Numbered from the stretch's first letter, positions 1-12,405 are shown. The stretch: 64,000 nt of DNA from Brachionus manjavacas (GCA_019054805.1 JAHQIY010000008.1:171501-235500), one strand, 5' to 3'. Numbers and translations: made by a program. Notes: generated by a model not told the origin, from the sequence alone.

Positions 1-1745
1 TTACCATGAACATTTGCATAAACTTCTTTACAAGCTTTTACTTTGTTAGCTTTGTCTAATATTGCAATGTATTTTTCTATGATAGCTAAATAAAATAAAA
101 TTTTTAATTCACATTAAAATGAATCAATAAAAATTTACAAATTCCAAAAATTTTTGCCCAAATAATTAAATACTTGGTTAGTCTTGGGTCATCATAATTT
201 TGAGCACTAATTAACAAAGAAACTAGCTCTCCACAAATATAGGCATCGTCAAATGAAGCCCTTTAACAATTATTCTTAATTCAAAAAATAATTATGTCAA
301 AATTTTATTCTATACTTCGATATTTCTCTGGTATTTTCTAAATCTAATGGAAATTTTGAATACACATCCACAGCACCCATTAAATCATTATTTTTTTTAA
401 GCATTGTTGCCAATTCAATATAAGCATCTTGTTTCTATTATTATAAATTTTTTAATTTTATTTTAGATTTTTTTTTAAATCACCTTTGGTTCTCTTTGTA
501 TTACTTTTAAATAAAATTCTTTAGCTGTATCATATTGTTTTAATCTAGAGTTAACACGAGCTAAATACAGCTGACATTGATTGAACAATATAATTTTATC
601 AATATTTATTTTTATTTCCACTTTTTGATCACTTTTTTCCAACTTAACTTCAAATTTATCATCAGTTGGTTTAATAGTTAGTTTTTCAGATGCAGTATTT
701 TCAAGCACTGTTTTTTGAGGTTTGCATTCATGTGTATTTTTTGGAGCAGGATTACTAGCGGAACTATTTTTGGCAATGGGTTGAACAGGATTTTTTTTTG
801 CCATAGGTTTACTAATAATATTGGACTTTGGCTGGGTCATCTTTGAATCTTTGACTTTAGTTTTATTCGAAGAAGCTGGTCTATTTTGTTCACTTTTTTG
901 GTCTTCATTTTTTTCAATTTTAGCTTTGGCAAATTTTTGCCACCATTTTTGACCTAGAAATTAAAAAATCTTCAATAGACTTTCTTTTGGAAAAATGTTT
1001 CACTTTAAATTTAGAAAATTAAATGAAAATAAAATGACATTATGAAATTTCATGCAAATATTCCAATACAAAATTTAAATTCTTAAAAAAAAAGTTTTTT
1101 TGATTATTTACTTTCTGTAAGCGTTTAGAGATGAAAAAAACAGAGTTTCATTAAGAAATCGAGTTTAGAAAAAATGTTTAAAAAAATATTTCCAATACAT
1201 CGTTGGATTCTTATCATTTAAATTGATTGTTTATTTAGAATTGAAATCCGAATTTAAAAAAAAAATAAACTACTAATACTAAATAAAATTTAAAATCCCC
1301 AGATTCCGAATAATTTGATTTAAAGACAAAGCTGATATTGAAATTTTATTCGATCAACACTTTTTTCCTTAATTTTTTGGCATCTTGAAGTTAAGGATCA
1401 AAAACTCTGCAATTTTGCAAAAAGATGTACCTCATTAAGAAGTATTTAATTCAACTGCGCAATTTAATTGCAGAGAATTTGCAGAGCCTCATCTAATATA
1501 CAATGTGTTCTCTATTTGGTGACATGTCAGGGTAACCCAAATATTAGCCATTAAACGAAATGAATATCATTAAAAAATTTTATTTAAAAATAAAATAATG
1601 AACAAGTCAGCCAAAAAATGTATGATTTAAATAATTAAAATCAATTTTTTTTACCATACCATATCCGGCGATATATTAAAGCAATAGCATCGATTTTTTT
1701 AAAGTTTATTTTTTCTAAGACTTGGTCATCGACTTCTGGTTTCTT
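1..1745 (-). CDS. TPR-containing exons (3' part of a larger gene)
   Basis: Five minus-strand exons can be placed: 1655-1745, 484-953, 316-434, 139-260 and 1-85. All have GT/AG ends and compatible phases. The conceptual protein has a basic, tryptophan-containing start (YRRIWYGQKWWQKF), then a low-complexity Lys/Ser/Pro linker. A TPR-like helix pair follows (QLYLARVNSRLKQYDTAKEF), then further helical repeats (AYIELATMLKKNNDLMGAVD). No convincing initiator methionine precedes the first exon, and the last exon runs off the window. Both facts suggest these are internal exons of a longer gene. If exon 8 of the neighbouring beta-sandwich/TPR gene ended at a GTTTAA donor (after 3133) instead of at its stop, it would join exon 1655-1745 in phase 0. 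The intron between would hold the LINE and fold-back repeats at 1.85-3.05 kb. TPR proteins are scaffolds; the partner here is unknown. Confidence 0.7.
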
Positions 1746-1849
1746 CTTTATTTAAAGACTGAGAATTTTACAAAAATTGAACAAATAAAATTTATGGATC
1801 AAATTATTTGAAATCTGGGGATTTCTCTCACCAACAATTTTTATTATTT

Positions 1850-2563
1850 ATTTCAGTGATATAGCCAGACAAATTCCGGAAAATATTAAAATTGCGCTGT
1901 TCGCAGACGATCTTTGCATTTGGATCTCGTCTTCTTCAACTAAAGAACTTGAAGCACTCCTTCAAATTGCAATAAACAAGATAATAGAGTTTTGTGAAAC
2001 ATGGGGTTTCTATATTAATACAACCTAAACTTGCTACACCACATTTACAACGGCTGGTCGAAGAAAAAACTACTTTACCAAATATATGCTAAATTTAAGA
2101 GTTGTAAACAAGTTAATACTTTTAGATCCAAACCCATCCTTTTTAGGAATTAAGCTAATTCAACTTGAGAAAAGACTAGTATAGAAGATAAACCCATTAA
2201 AAAAGTATTAAGAACTTCAAATGGGCTAACTCAATCAAATCAAATTTAAAGCTGTACACTCTTTGACTACTGTTTTATTATTCTAAACGTTGGAACAGAG
2301 AAGATAAAAATATCGCTACAAAAAATTCAAAATAAAATCCTTAAAATTATTAAACGCTTTCCAATTAGGACTTCTATAAGAAATATACACAAAAAACTAA
2401 ATCTAGAAACAATAGAGGAGAGAGCAAATAGCTTTTTCGTCAAGTTCTTAAGTAAAAAATCAAGAATAGAGCTCATAGCTAAAAAATTCAAGACTATTTG
2501 TCATTTAAAGGAAACAATCAACGCTATAAAACTTCTTTTGATTAAAACTAACATTGACTAAAT
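1850..2563 (+). mobile_element. LINE reverse transcriptase remnant, 3' half
   Basis: Broken plus-strand reading frames carry the reverse-transcriptase active-site region (IALFADDLCIW, near 1890). They are followed by C-terminal segments typical of LINE ORF2 (PSFLGIKL near 2135; KIQNKILKIIKRFP near 2320). There are several stops and frameshifts, so it is dead. It lies antisense to the surrounding gene, probably in an intron, and ends where the fold-back repeat at 2564 begins. Confidence 0.75.
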
Positions 2564-3049
2564 CAGTGGTGTTCCGGATTTAGTAATTTACAATAATTTA
2601 CGTAAAAAAAGTAAAATTACCGAATTTTAAGTAAAATATTGTAAATTTACAAAAGAAAAAAATCGTAAATTTACTAAGTTTTACGTAAGATATGGTGAAT
2701 TTCGAACATTTTACGTAAATTTTTGTAAAAAAAAATGTCCAGGAAATTGTAATAATCAATTTTAATAGTAAAAAATAGTACGTAAATTTACGTAAATTAT
2801 AATAATTTTTTTTTACATAATTTTGAAAATAAATATTGAATGGTAAAAAAAATTCCTTTTTTTTTTTAAAAAGTGCCAAATTATTTCAATTTTTTGGATT
2901 TTTTTTTTTTACAAAAATTTACGTAAAATGTTCGAAATTCACCATATCTTACGTAAAACTTAGTAAATTTACAATATTTACGTAAAATTCGGTAAATTTA
3001 CTATTTTTTACGTAAATTATCGTGAATTACTAAATCCGGAACACCACTG
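2564..3049. mobile_element. Fold-back MITE with ~160-bp inverted ends
   Basis: The first ~160 bases and the last ~150 bases are near-perfect inverted copies. The outer end reads CAGTGGTGTTCCGGATTTAG. The arms contain many copies of the self-complementary motif TTTACGTAAA or close variants, and only a short T/A-rich core lies between them. No coding capacity is seen. The CAGTGG start resembles hAT or Tc1-type termini, but the flanks (gactaaat / ttatttat) show no clear target duplication, so the superfamily is not settled. Confidence 0.85.
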
Positions 3050-3126
3050 TTATTTATAATTTTTTAATTGAATCTTTCTATCAATTTATAATTAAAATGC
3101 TAACATTTTTCTCGTTGCTTGAGGGT

Positions 3127-6100
3127 TTAAACAAAGGCTAATGACATTCGGACAAACTCTGGGGAAACCCAAATTTATTTATTAAATAAAATAAAAAAAT
3201 TAAAATACCCTTGATTAAATTTATTAGCTCATCTGTCAATGGGTTTTCAAACATTTGATAGCAACATGTCAAAGCTTCTTTACTTTCATTCAGCAGCTCA
3301 TTTAAACGATCCAAATCGGACTCTAGTTTGTTCTCGTTTAAAAAATCGTACAATTCAAATTTAGAACAGCCCAACAAAAGCAGAAAATAAAATTCTTCAA
3401 TATTACTATAGATCAATATTTGTGATATCTTGAAAAGAGAACAAAAAAAAAACTGAAATTTTATTTTTTAAATGAGGAAAAAATTAACTTCTTCTTGAAT
3501 TTTTAGAATGTGTTCATTTTCCTTGTTTCCCAATGATCTTATCAAATTAACCAAATTCATCAAGTTCATAATTCTAACTTTGTCCACATGATTTGTACTC
3601 GCATTCATGGCCAAATTGTAATGTGCATCAATTAACAATATAATCAAATCCTGAAGCAGTTTTGAATTGATCAGAATATCTTTATCGATTGGAGATTTCT
3701 TATTAAATTCAATTAATGCCAAACAGCAGAGCCAAGCACAACTTAAAAATTTAATATTATTTTTTTAAGTTTTTTTTTTGTTTTTTATCATTTTACTATT
3801 TGAATGAGTCTTGTGGTTTTATTGTTTCCAAATGAATTTTAAATGAGCGCTGAAGTTTTCCGATTATAAGAAAAGCTTCCAAAAATTCCAGATTAAATAA
3901 ACTATAGTTATTTTCTGAAAACAAAATTTGTTGTTTTTTTGGAAAATTTTTATCCAACTTTTGCAAAAAGAGCTCAAGGCCAGAACATAAAGAGTGAATA
4001 ATTAATTTTAAATTATTTTCATTTAAATCCGTTTTACTCAGCGCAAATCCAAAATAGAATCTTAAAAAAATGACCATTAAACAAATTACGATTAAAAATT
4101 TATTTGGTACCTTGACAGCGTCTGGAATTCACTATCGGACCAATTTAAGCATTTTATGAAAAACGGTAGAGCTAGCTTAAAGTCCTTAATGGAAATAAAA
4201 GATTTTCCTGCTTTAAAAAAAGCGGAAAAATTGTCCCGTTTATTGCGAACAATTATTCCAAGACCATCCATATACTTAATGTTAGCTTGGTAAATGTAAT
4301 TGTTAAAATCATTTGTGTTATTATCTTTTTTTGATTCCTAAATAAAAGTGAAGAAAAAAGAAAAAATAGAAAAGTTTTTTTTTACAGCAATTATTTTCTT
4401 AGCTTTGAATTGATAAAGTCTCTGAACTTGTTCAGCCTTAAAATGTTGATTTGTTTCTTTTAAATGTTGATATTCCATGTCCAAAGCCTTTAATTTTTCG
4501 GCATTTGATGATGTCGCACTCACATTGCGCAACTTACATATTGCATTTATTTCATCGTCTTTTGAGCTTTCTTCTGCAATTTTATTTTGTAACACTAATG
4601 AAGAGTTTTTATCTTCCTTTAAAAAAAAACTTTATTTAGACCAGACTATAAGTAGATTAATAAGGCTCAGTCCTAGTGCTTAATGTAAATCATCTTTACA
4701 CTTATTTAATCTAAGTGTAACAGTGTGTCATCTGTCATCTAAAAAATCTACATTTCATCGATCATTTCAAGCTGATTTTTATATCATTGATTATCTTTAT
4801 TTTGCTGATGTTTTTCTCAAGAAGTATGAGGCTCAAAAATAGAGTTGGTCAAAAGTAAAAATCAAAAAGTTTAAGTAGTGACTCTGACTTTTGACTTTTT
4901 ATTCCTAAAGTCAGAAATGACTTTAAAGGTCATTATGATCAAAATTAATGTTCAGAATTTACTTATCTTTTTTAGTTAAATCATTAGTTTATTTTACTAT
5001 TTAATCTTTTTGAAAAATATTCTTGTATTAAAATTCTTTAAATTTTAATTTGCATAGTTTAAAAAAAAACATTGTAAATAAATTTTAAAAGAATTGATGT
5101 TGGTTTAAGAAAAATAAGCTTTCCTAAATTAAACTGTCTTACATTTCTTAACAACCATCAATATTTAAAGTAACTTATTTTAAGATTTTAACTATGATTT
5201 CGATTTATTACCAAATCAATTATTTAGTATTTGAACTAACTTTTTAATAATTTGGATTTTTTAAATTGACTGTATATGGCAAGTTTTTTTTTCTATTTTA
5301 CATTTCTAAAAATAATTGCGTAATTATATTTCAAATTTTAACATGCTTAAGTATTGAGTTTTAATGAAACAACGTAATTTCAAAATTTCAAAAAAGTTAA
5401 ATAGAAAAAAAAACTTGCCATATAGTGAAAAAAAGATAAAAAATTCAAAATCTTTAAAAAATTTTTTACTTTCAAAATTTTTTAACTTTAAAAAATAACA
5501 ATTCAATAAGTAAATTGTTAAAGAGTGCAAGCGACAGCCCAAACTCATCTTCAATGGCATAAACAGCCAAAGAGTAAGGTTACTATAAAAGACCTAATAG
5601 ATCAAAAGGTGTAACCATATTGTTGATATATTGAATGAACAATTTAGCAACGTTTTTAATCAGACTTGTTTTTAAGTCTAAGTCACAAAAAGTCAAAATC
5701 ATGACTTAAATTTTTTTTTATTAAGTCAAAGCCAATGTCTTAGAAATTTTTTTTTTTTTTAGTGAAGTTTAGTCGAGTCAACTAATTTTCTGATTTTAAA
5801 ACTAAATTTTTTTTGGATTAAAATAAAAAATCATATTTATTTTTTAGTTTAAAAATCAGAGTTCACTTGACTAAACTTCACTAAAAAAAAAATAATTGTC
5901 ATTGACTTGACTTGACTTAAAACTTGTGACTTAAAAACAACTCTGTTTTTAATCCACGATTGCTTAGCAAGATCTTTACAATTCCGCTTAAATCTTTCAT
6001 AATGAATCGTGTGAACTTAGATATTTTTTTATGCCAACAGAGTACCCAGCTTTATCAAAAGATTCAACCCGAGAAAATCTCTTGGGATTGATGGTATTCT

Positions 6101-9100
6101 CCCATATGTTAATACTGAATTTTCAGATATCTTCTCAGGGTTATTGATCCAAATTTTCGTGAAATCATTTGACGAAGGTCGTGTACCTAGTTGTGAACTA
6201 TTGGAAAAAAAGTAAATGTGACCCCGGCAGCTTTAGACCTGTTTTCCAAACAGCAATGTCTTGCAAAATAATGAAATGTTTGATTAGGGACGCCATGTTA
6301 GACCATCTCTTTAATAACGTGCTAATAACAACAAGCATTGTTTTGTCTTTGGACAAATCGTTTACCACTAATCTCTTGGAAACAGAAAATTTCAAAAGCG
6401 AAAAATTAGAAGAAAGGGTTTGAATGTACTAGTGGTGTTGCTCGATTTCGCTAAAGCTTTTGATAAGGTATGCAGTGAGTCTATTAAAATTAAACGTAAA
6501 AACGCTTGGGTTTGATAATGAATCCTCATTTGGAATAGAAAATTCTTCATACAGTAAAGGATATAAAAGAGTACTTGAGAATGAGTCGAAAAGAGCCACA
6601 AAATTAGTACCAAGAATTTGTTACTGGGAATGTAGCAGTAGGCCAACAGTTTTTAGTCCAACTCCGCTTAGAGAAAGAAGAGAACGAGGTGACTTGATTA
6701 AGCTATTTAAAGTGTTTTTCACACAAAATTTCAAAATTCAAAATTTCCTATCAAAAGTAACTCGATAGCTTCTTCTTGGCCAGCTCAGGGAACCAGGCAA
6801 CACAAAAGGAGACTATCCGGTCAAATCATTAAAAGTTGTAGTCAGAAAGGACATTTTTTTTATCAATAAAGTAGTAAATGGTAGGAACGAGCTTGCTGAG
6901 AAAGTCATAAACTCGTGTTCAGTTAATCAATTCAAAAAATTCAAAAATTCAAAAATTAACTAACAATCTGAATTGGAATTAGATTGGTTTGGTTGGGGAG
7001 GATCGTGTACCCTTACCCTGTATGCTTTAGACTTGGACTTGTTTTTTGTGTAATTATGAATTAGTTTATTTGAATATGCTTTTTTATTTATCTTACATAG
7101 CAGCTTAATGTTTTAAATAAATTAGAGCTATCATAAAAGACTTCATTCTTGTAATAGCTAATGATTATTATTATTATTAATCTAGTAATTTTTTAAAGCG
7201 AATCATAAGCCAATAGCGGATTCAAAATAGTTTGTGATTTTGTTGGGACTAAACCCGCAATATAAATAATAGGAAAGAATATTTTGCTTGCGCGTTTTAG
7301 GGACAACCCGGCAATGTGAATTTTCATACAAAAATTTCAAGATAAAATTTAAATTCTTAATAAAAATATGGCTTTTGAAGTACAGATTATTCTGTAGTTT
7401 TTAAAAGGTGAAACAAACAATGTTTCATTTAACAGTCCAATTTAAGAAAAAATTTAAATAATTGTTTCCCGATAAATTGATTTTTTTTAATCAAATTGAA
7501 TGTTAACATAGAAATGAAGAATTAAACTTTTACAATTGTAACTATGACAGAATTTTAACATTTAAATAATAAAAATTTACAAAATGCAAAATAATATTCT
7601 GTTTTGATTAGATCATCTAGACAAGAAATAAATAAATTCCAAAATATTGATATTTTTTTTATCATTAAAATTTTCCTGTTAATAAAAATTAATCTTTTTT
7701 TGTTGAATTTAGTGAAACAAATTGTGTTTCATGTTGTTTCATCATCAAATTTTGAAAAGCTCAATTTTGTCAATTTAAATCAATGAAAAAGAATTTAATT
7801 TTGTAATTTGGAAAGGTTTGTATGAAATTTCACAATGCCGGACAACCCTATTCTCTGGTGAGCTCATAAAAATCAACCCCTCAACTCAATTTAAACATTA
7901 AAAAACAAAAAACATTAAGTCTGAGCGGAGTCTGTAATAATTTGCTTTTTAATAAATTGGCTTAAAAATTTTTAATTTTACTTGTTCTTGAGGCCCGTAG
8001 ATATTTTCAAAAAAGTATTTTTCTTCCAAAAGCTGCGCCAGCCAAAAATGATACTGATAATCTTTGTTATTAAATTTAATTGCGGTTGCCGATTCAAAAA
8101 TGCTCTTATTCAATAGATAAATAGCCGACTGGTTGTCGTTTGATTTGATTTTTTTTTTCGATTTCTCTGATTGAACAACAGACAAATAATTAGAAGAGCT
8201 CAATTGACTCTTTCCATACAACGCCTCCCCATCTGCTTCATCATAAATAATTTGAAGCTGTTTTTCCCACGTTTTACTCTAAACAAAATATTATGTTTTA
8301 CCGGATTTTCTCACTTAATGTCCCCTGAAAACTAAAGAAAACACGTTTTATGAAAATATGGGGTATTTTGTGAAACTCAATATTTTTTTGATTTCTAATT
8401 TCCTCGGGAAATTATCTAAAACATGGTAAGGATATTATTTGAAGCAATTATTATATTTGCATTAAGTGTTTTATTAAAATGAATTTTTTTTATAAAAATA
8501 AGCTATCTGTTAAATTTTATCTAAAAAAATGGATTTAAAACACATAAAATACAAAAAAGTATGGTTGAAAAAAGTTTTTGATAATAATTCTTTAAAAAAT
8601 CGCATTATAAATATACCATGTTTCAGATAATATCCCATGTTTGCAAAAAATCAAAAATTTCACATAATTTTTCAGGGAAGTTAAAAGGTGTTTCATTTAA
8701 TTGCTCATAGGACATTAAGTGAGAAAATACGGTAACATTTTTAAATCGAAGAAAATCAAGACAATACTTGATAAGCCTCAGTAGGATTTACAAAATGGTC
8801 AAATTTTTCTGAGCTAAAATTTCTATACTCGTCATTTAAATCAATCATTTTGTCTTGGCAATTTATTTCCTCATTTAAACTTGACATTTCTTTTAAGCAC
8901 ATCTGTTTTGAATAGAGCCCATTAAGAAATGGTATTTTGACAGATAGACCAGAAATTTGATTCTCCAAGTCAAGATTGATTGCAGATGAGCTGTTTTGAA
9001 TGCTAAGCCAAAGCAAACTTAGTCCATCTGGGTTGCATATATTTCTAAGTGCATCAATAATTGGCCTGGAGTAATTGATTTTATCAAAGCTTACTGGAGT

Positions 9101-9760
9101 TATTATGGGCGCTAGAGAAACAGGGTCTTGATAGTCGTTGTTTGAATCATCAAGGATGCATAGTCGAATTGAAGGACTTTTGAAAATTGCTATTGAATAA
9201 TTTTGCTCCATTGATTTGTTGGCGGACAAGACACTGACAATTAGATGCGAATAGGTATAGTTAAGACAGAGATTGTATTGCCCATTGGTATTTTTGTTTT
9301 CTACTTTGTCATTTAGTCTTATTTGAATTTCACAGTTTGGATCCAAAGAAGACACCTTAAGCTTGATATTTTGCGTTTCAGCACTTGCATAAAGCTCGTA
9401 ATCAAAATGACCAGGTTCAAACTCAGGCTGAACACTCAAAGTCTCAAAATCAAGGATGTTTAACAAAGCATTTGAGGCACTCAAGCGATTACAAGTAATC
9501 ATGTACATCTTGACAGTTCCATCTTCACTTGTTACTTCAATTTTAATTTTGTTATCTCCTTCGTTTAGTTTTACTTGATCACCATAGCCTGTATCTGATT
9601 TGATTGTACATGACGCACCACGGTCGCTAGTGATTGCTTTAATTTTCAAACATTGAACACTGAACGGAACCGTAACACTGTAATCAAGTATGTCCTTGTT
9701 GAACTCGGGCTTCAGTCCCGGTTTATCAATAGACAACTTGGAAAGGTTCGCATCATCCAT
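3127..9760 (-). CDS. Cadherin-like beta-sandwich / helical-repeat protein
   Basis: Minus-strand gene with exons 8768-9760, 7982-8278, 4386-4616, 4111-4337, 3797-4060, 3489-3741, 3209-3428 and 3127-3158. All junctions are GT..AG and in phase, giving 838 residues if the TAA at 3127-3129 is the true end. Exon 1 (331 residues, starting MDDANLSKLSI) holds two cadherin-like beta-sandwich repeats. Each has the form 'L..L.......P.F......Y' (residues about 5-95 and 95-195). A segment beginning QDPVSLAPIITPV (about 213) recalls a U-box-like fold, but this is weak. The later exons are helical, with TPR-like pairs such as FKAGKSFISIKDFKLALPFF. I do not recognise a named orthologue. The alternative is that the final exon splices onward to the TPR exons at 1-1745. 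Introns 1 and 2 hold a MITE and a 3.4-kb mass of repeats. Confidence 0.75.
4680..5660. other. Repeat-rich intron sequence
   Basis: Part of the large intron 4617-7981. No coding signal is seen. It holds a partial copy of the AAGTC-type repeat (about 4836-4945) and a palindromic pair: arms of about 26 bases at 5272-5297 and 5399-5424 (TATATGGCAAG... and its complement), separated by about 100 bases. Confidence 0.6.
5661..5945. mobile_element. hAT-type MITE with AAGTC-rich inverted ends
   Basis: The 285-bp element starts CAGACTTGTTTTTAAGTC and ends with the inverse of CAGAGTTGTTTTTAAGTC. It is flanked by a perfect 8-bp direct repeat TTTTTAAT (5653-5660 and 5946-5953). An inner inverted pair (about 5761-5807 with 5844-5883) makes it strongly fold-back. 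An 8-bp duplication with CAGA-type ends fits hAT. Relatives are at 20863-21082, about 16205-16270 and 62020-62300. Confidence 0.85.
6000..7180 (+). mobile_element. CR1/L2-like LINE remnant, internally deleted
   Basis: Frameshifted plus-strand pieces show a reverse transcriptase: fingers segment near 6040-6200, then VLVVLLDFAKAFDKV at about 6428-6470 (motif A, with the catalytic Asp). The element jumps directly to the C-terminal tail (KRATKLVP, then RRERGDLIKLFK) near 6590-6710, so the palm motif region is deleted. A 3' untranslated stretch ends in an ATT-repeat tail at about 7160-7178. That tail type is shared with the LINE end at 10453. It lies within intron 2 of the beta-sandwich gene. Confidence 0.8.
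7310..7839. mobile_element. MITE with 9-bp target duplication
   Basis: The inverted ends read GGCAATGTGAATTTTCATAC and, from the other side, GGCATTGTGAAATTTCATAC. The element is bounded by a perfect 9-bp direct repeat GGACAACCC (7301-7309 and 7840-7848). The 530-bp interior is AT-rich and non-coding. A 9-bp duplication suggests mobilisation by a Mutator-like transposase. A partial copy of one end lies near 1034-1090. Confidence 0.85.
8301..8732. mobile_element. Tc1/mariner-type MITE filling intron 1
   Basis: The ends are inverted copies: CCGGATTTTCTCACTTAATG against CCGTATTTTCTCACTTAATG. They are flanked by TA on both sides (8299-8300 and 8733-8734). At 432 bp it occupies nearly all of the 489-bp intron 8279-8767. 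Removing it leaves about 57 bp, the normal intron size here. TA duplication and short similar ends fit the Tc1/mariner superfamily. No coding region. Confidence 0.8.
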
Positions 9761-9775
9761 TTATACAACATAAAC

Positions 9776-12058
9776 CTAATTAGTTAGTTTTTAAGCTCAA
9801 GACTGTTTAAACGCCTCAGAAGAGTTTCGAGCTGGCGTAATTAGCATGTATCCATAGAGATTTTATTTTTTTTCTTATAATGATGAAATATCATAATTGA
9901 GAAAAACAAAACAGACAATGTATTAAGAAGGTTATTGAGCAATAAGTTAATTTAAATAAATAATAAAATTAAATTTTTATTTTATAGCAAAATAATAAAC
10001 AACTTGAATCAAGCATAAAATTTAAATTTATAAAATAGTAAATATAAATAAATTTTAGTTTAATTTAATAAAAAAATTAACTAAAAAATACACTTATTAC
10101 AAATGATTATAATTATTTAAATTTTGAACATTTATTAGATGTCAAAATTTACAAAATAAACTGCAAAGTTTTTGATCAATTGGTCTAAGTTCACTTATCT
10201 AATAATCAAAAAAAGGCAAAATTAATGTAAAAACTTAATTTAAACATAACTATTCAGATAGAAAAGTCTTCTAATACTTCTATTAAACATTTTTTTTTCT
10301 ATAACAAAAGTGATACTTGAGGCAAGCCTTGTAAAATTAAAATTTTGATTTATCATCTAACACAAGGGACTTGTCCCATTTACGAATTGTATTCATTCGC
10401 AAAAATATTTATTTTTATTGGTATCAAAATTAACCTCTATTGTGGAGAAGTAATAATAATAATAATAAAAATAATAAATTGAGTCATAGCAATGAAGCAC
10501 CCTGCGACCAATCCAAAACAACTTGAATCGCTATGATGACTGGTTGTGCGTTTGGCGAGAAGGAATGTGGGACGATGAGTGTTCGAGCTAAGACCCCCCC
10601 AGTCCTAGCGTAAACGCTTCTGGGGACTGCCCAGGCCTTCAACTCACCGTCTCACTGACTGAGCCATGGTTGATCGTTGAGGTTTAGGTGGTGGTGGTGT
10701 TTGTGCGGGCAAGATGTATGTCGAGGCGGGCCTTGAAGCTGTTAAGGGTTGGAGCGTTGACTATCGAGGACGCGAGGTTGTTCCAGGTAGATGCAACTCT
10801 GTAATTTAGGAAGTTTGTTCGCGCCGGGCAGTAGAAATTAAAATTTACAAAAAATAAGAAATCAAAAAAAAAAAATGAAATGATTTTTTCAAAAACTGTT
10901 AATAAAGAAAGATCCGATAAAATTTCTTAGGAAAGTTTTTAAGTGCTTTAGATTGTTTAGACATAATTTATTAGAGTCAGATAATCTGTCATTAGAGTTA
11001 AGATTCTTTTTTAATTCCAATTGAAATTGAAAATTGTTTTTTTTGATAAAATGTATATCTCTATCAAGGTAAGAAACAAGAAAAGATAAATCCTTTTCAA
11101 AGACTTAATTCTAAGAGAACGCACCCTTGTCTGACTCCATTGAGCACTAGGTTGCTTATTATTATTTAAATATTTGAATTTAAATAATTTATTTTTGTCA
11201 AATTTACAAAATTAAAACACAATTGAATAAAAAGGTTTTGAATAAAAGAATAAAATTTAATAAGAAAAATTTTCGCCTAAGTCGACTTTAGTCGATTTTC
11301 TCAAAATTGGAGTGAATTAGTTGAAAAAAAATCGACTTTGGTTGAGTCGACTCACAACACAAGTTTATACTAAATGTTGTTGAAAAGTGTTCGCGAAAAA
11401 ATCTCCCTTTTTTCTGTTTTATGATTCCTTATTTTTGAGATCAGAGTTAATCTAAATATTTAAATTTATTCTTTTTATTCAAAAAAGGACTGCTTGAGAA
11501 TAAAGCTTTGATTAATTTATTAACAACCATTTTGTAAGCAAAGATAAGCTTTTCGCTTTCAATATTTTCGCTAAATATAATGGTTTAGTTAAAAATTTTT
11601 AAACCAAATTTTGACCAATTCTAAATAGCTAAATTGATCAATATTTAAAATCTTTTTTTTCAATAAATGCTTCATGGACGATGATATGATGACGATGATG
11701 ATATAATTAAGTCATTAAGGTCACAAAAGTATTCATAGAAAAAATTTTTATGACTTTATAGATCAAAAAACGGAATTTTTGATTTCGCTCAAAAAATTAA
11801 AAATTTATTTACTTTAATTCTGTTTAAATTTAATAAATTTTACTCGAAATACATTTTTATTAATGAGGTTTTAATTAATTATCTTACATTTCTTTAATTT
11901 AGACATTTTCAATAAATTTTAAGCGATTCTAGGTTACCCTTAATTTTGTGCGCTATTTAATAAGAATTTTTCAAATAATTAATTAAATTAAATTCTCGCT
12001 TTTTTTATTTTATTAATAAATTATAATAAATAGATTAATTTTGAACAATTCAAAAATA
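9776..12058. other. Intergenic AT-rich sequence
   Basis: Upstream of the gene that starts at 9760. Apart from the LINE 3' end at 10453-10840 I see no gene. The first 200 bases probably contain that gene's promoter and 5' untranslated region, but no motif could be assigned. A short ATGATG-type simple repeat lies near 11680-11705. Confidence 0.5.
10453..10840 (-). mobile_element. LINE 3' end, GC-rich island
   Basis: On the minus strand the sequence encodes the usual C-terminal tail of a CR1/L2/jockey-type ORF2 (RVASTWNNLASSIVNAPTLN, then FKARLDIHL and a stop). About 230 bases of untranslated sequence follow, ending in a TTATTATT-type tail at 10453-10472. The 5' side is truncated near 10840. 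Its base composition is much richer in G and C than the surroundings, marking it as foreign to the local sequence. Confidence 0.85.
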
Positions 12059-12405
12059 AACACAGTTACTGTGTCTACATAATTTATTTGAAAGACAAAA
12101 CTTTAGCTTAAAACCACCAAATTGAGCCTTTTTTATTTTTTTGTTAAATAAAATAATAAACTTTCCTCTTGATAGTTATAAAAAAGGATTACACTAGGTG
12201 GTTTTAAGTTAAGGTTTTGTGTTTGCAACTGTTTTCGACAAGTTAATTTCGACAGTTATAAATTCGTCATGAAAAACTCGACTTGTCTGAATTCGACATA
12301 ATTAATTTAGACAAATTTTTTTATACTCGACAAGAATAAACTCGACATGTAGTATTCGACAATTAAAGGACTATGCAGAATCTTTAGGAGTTTTCGCCTA
12401 CCATT

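Noticed and set aside
2598..2879. 93-residue Phe/Lys-rich minus-strand frame
   Set aside because: Lies in the palindromic MITE; the composition is that of AT-rich repeat.
7604..7786. 60-residue plus-strand frame
   Set aside because: Inside the 7310-7839 MITE and without protein-like features.
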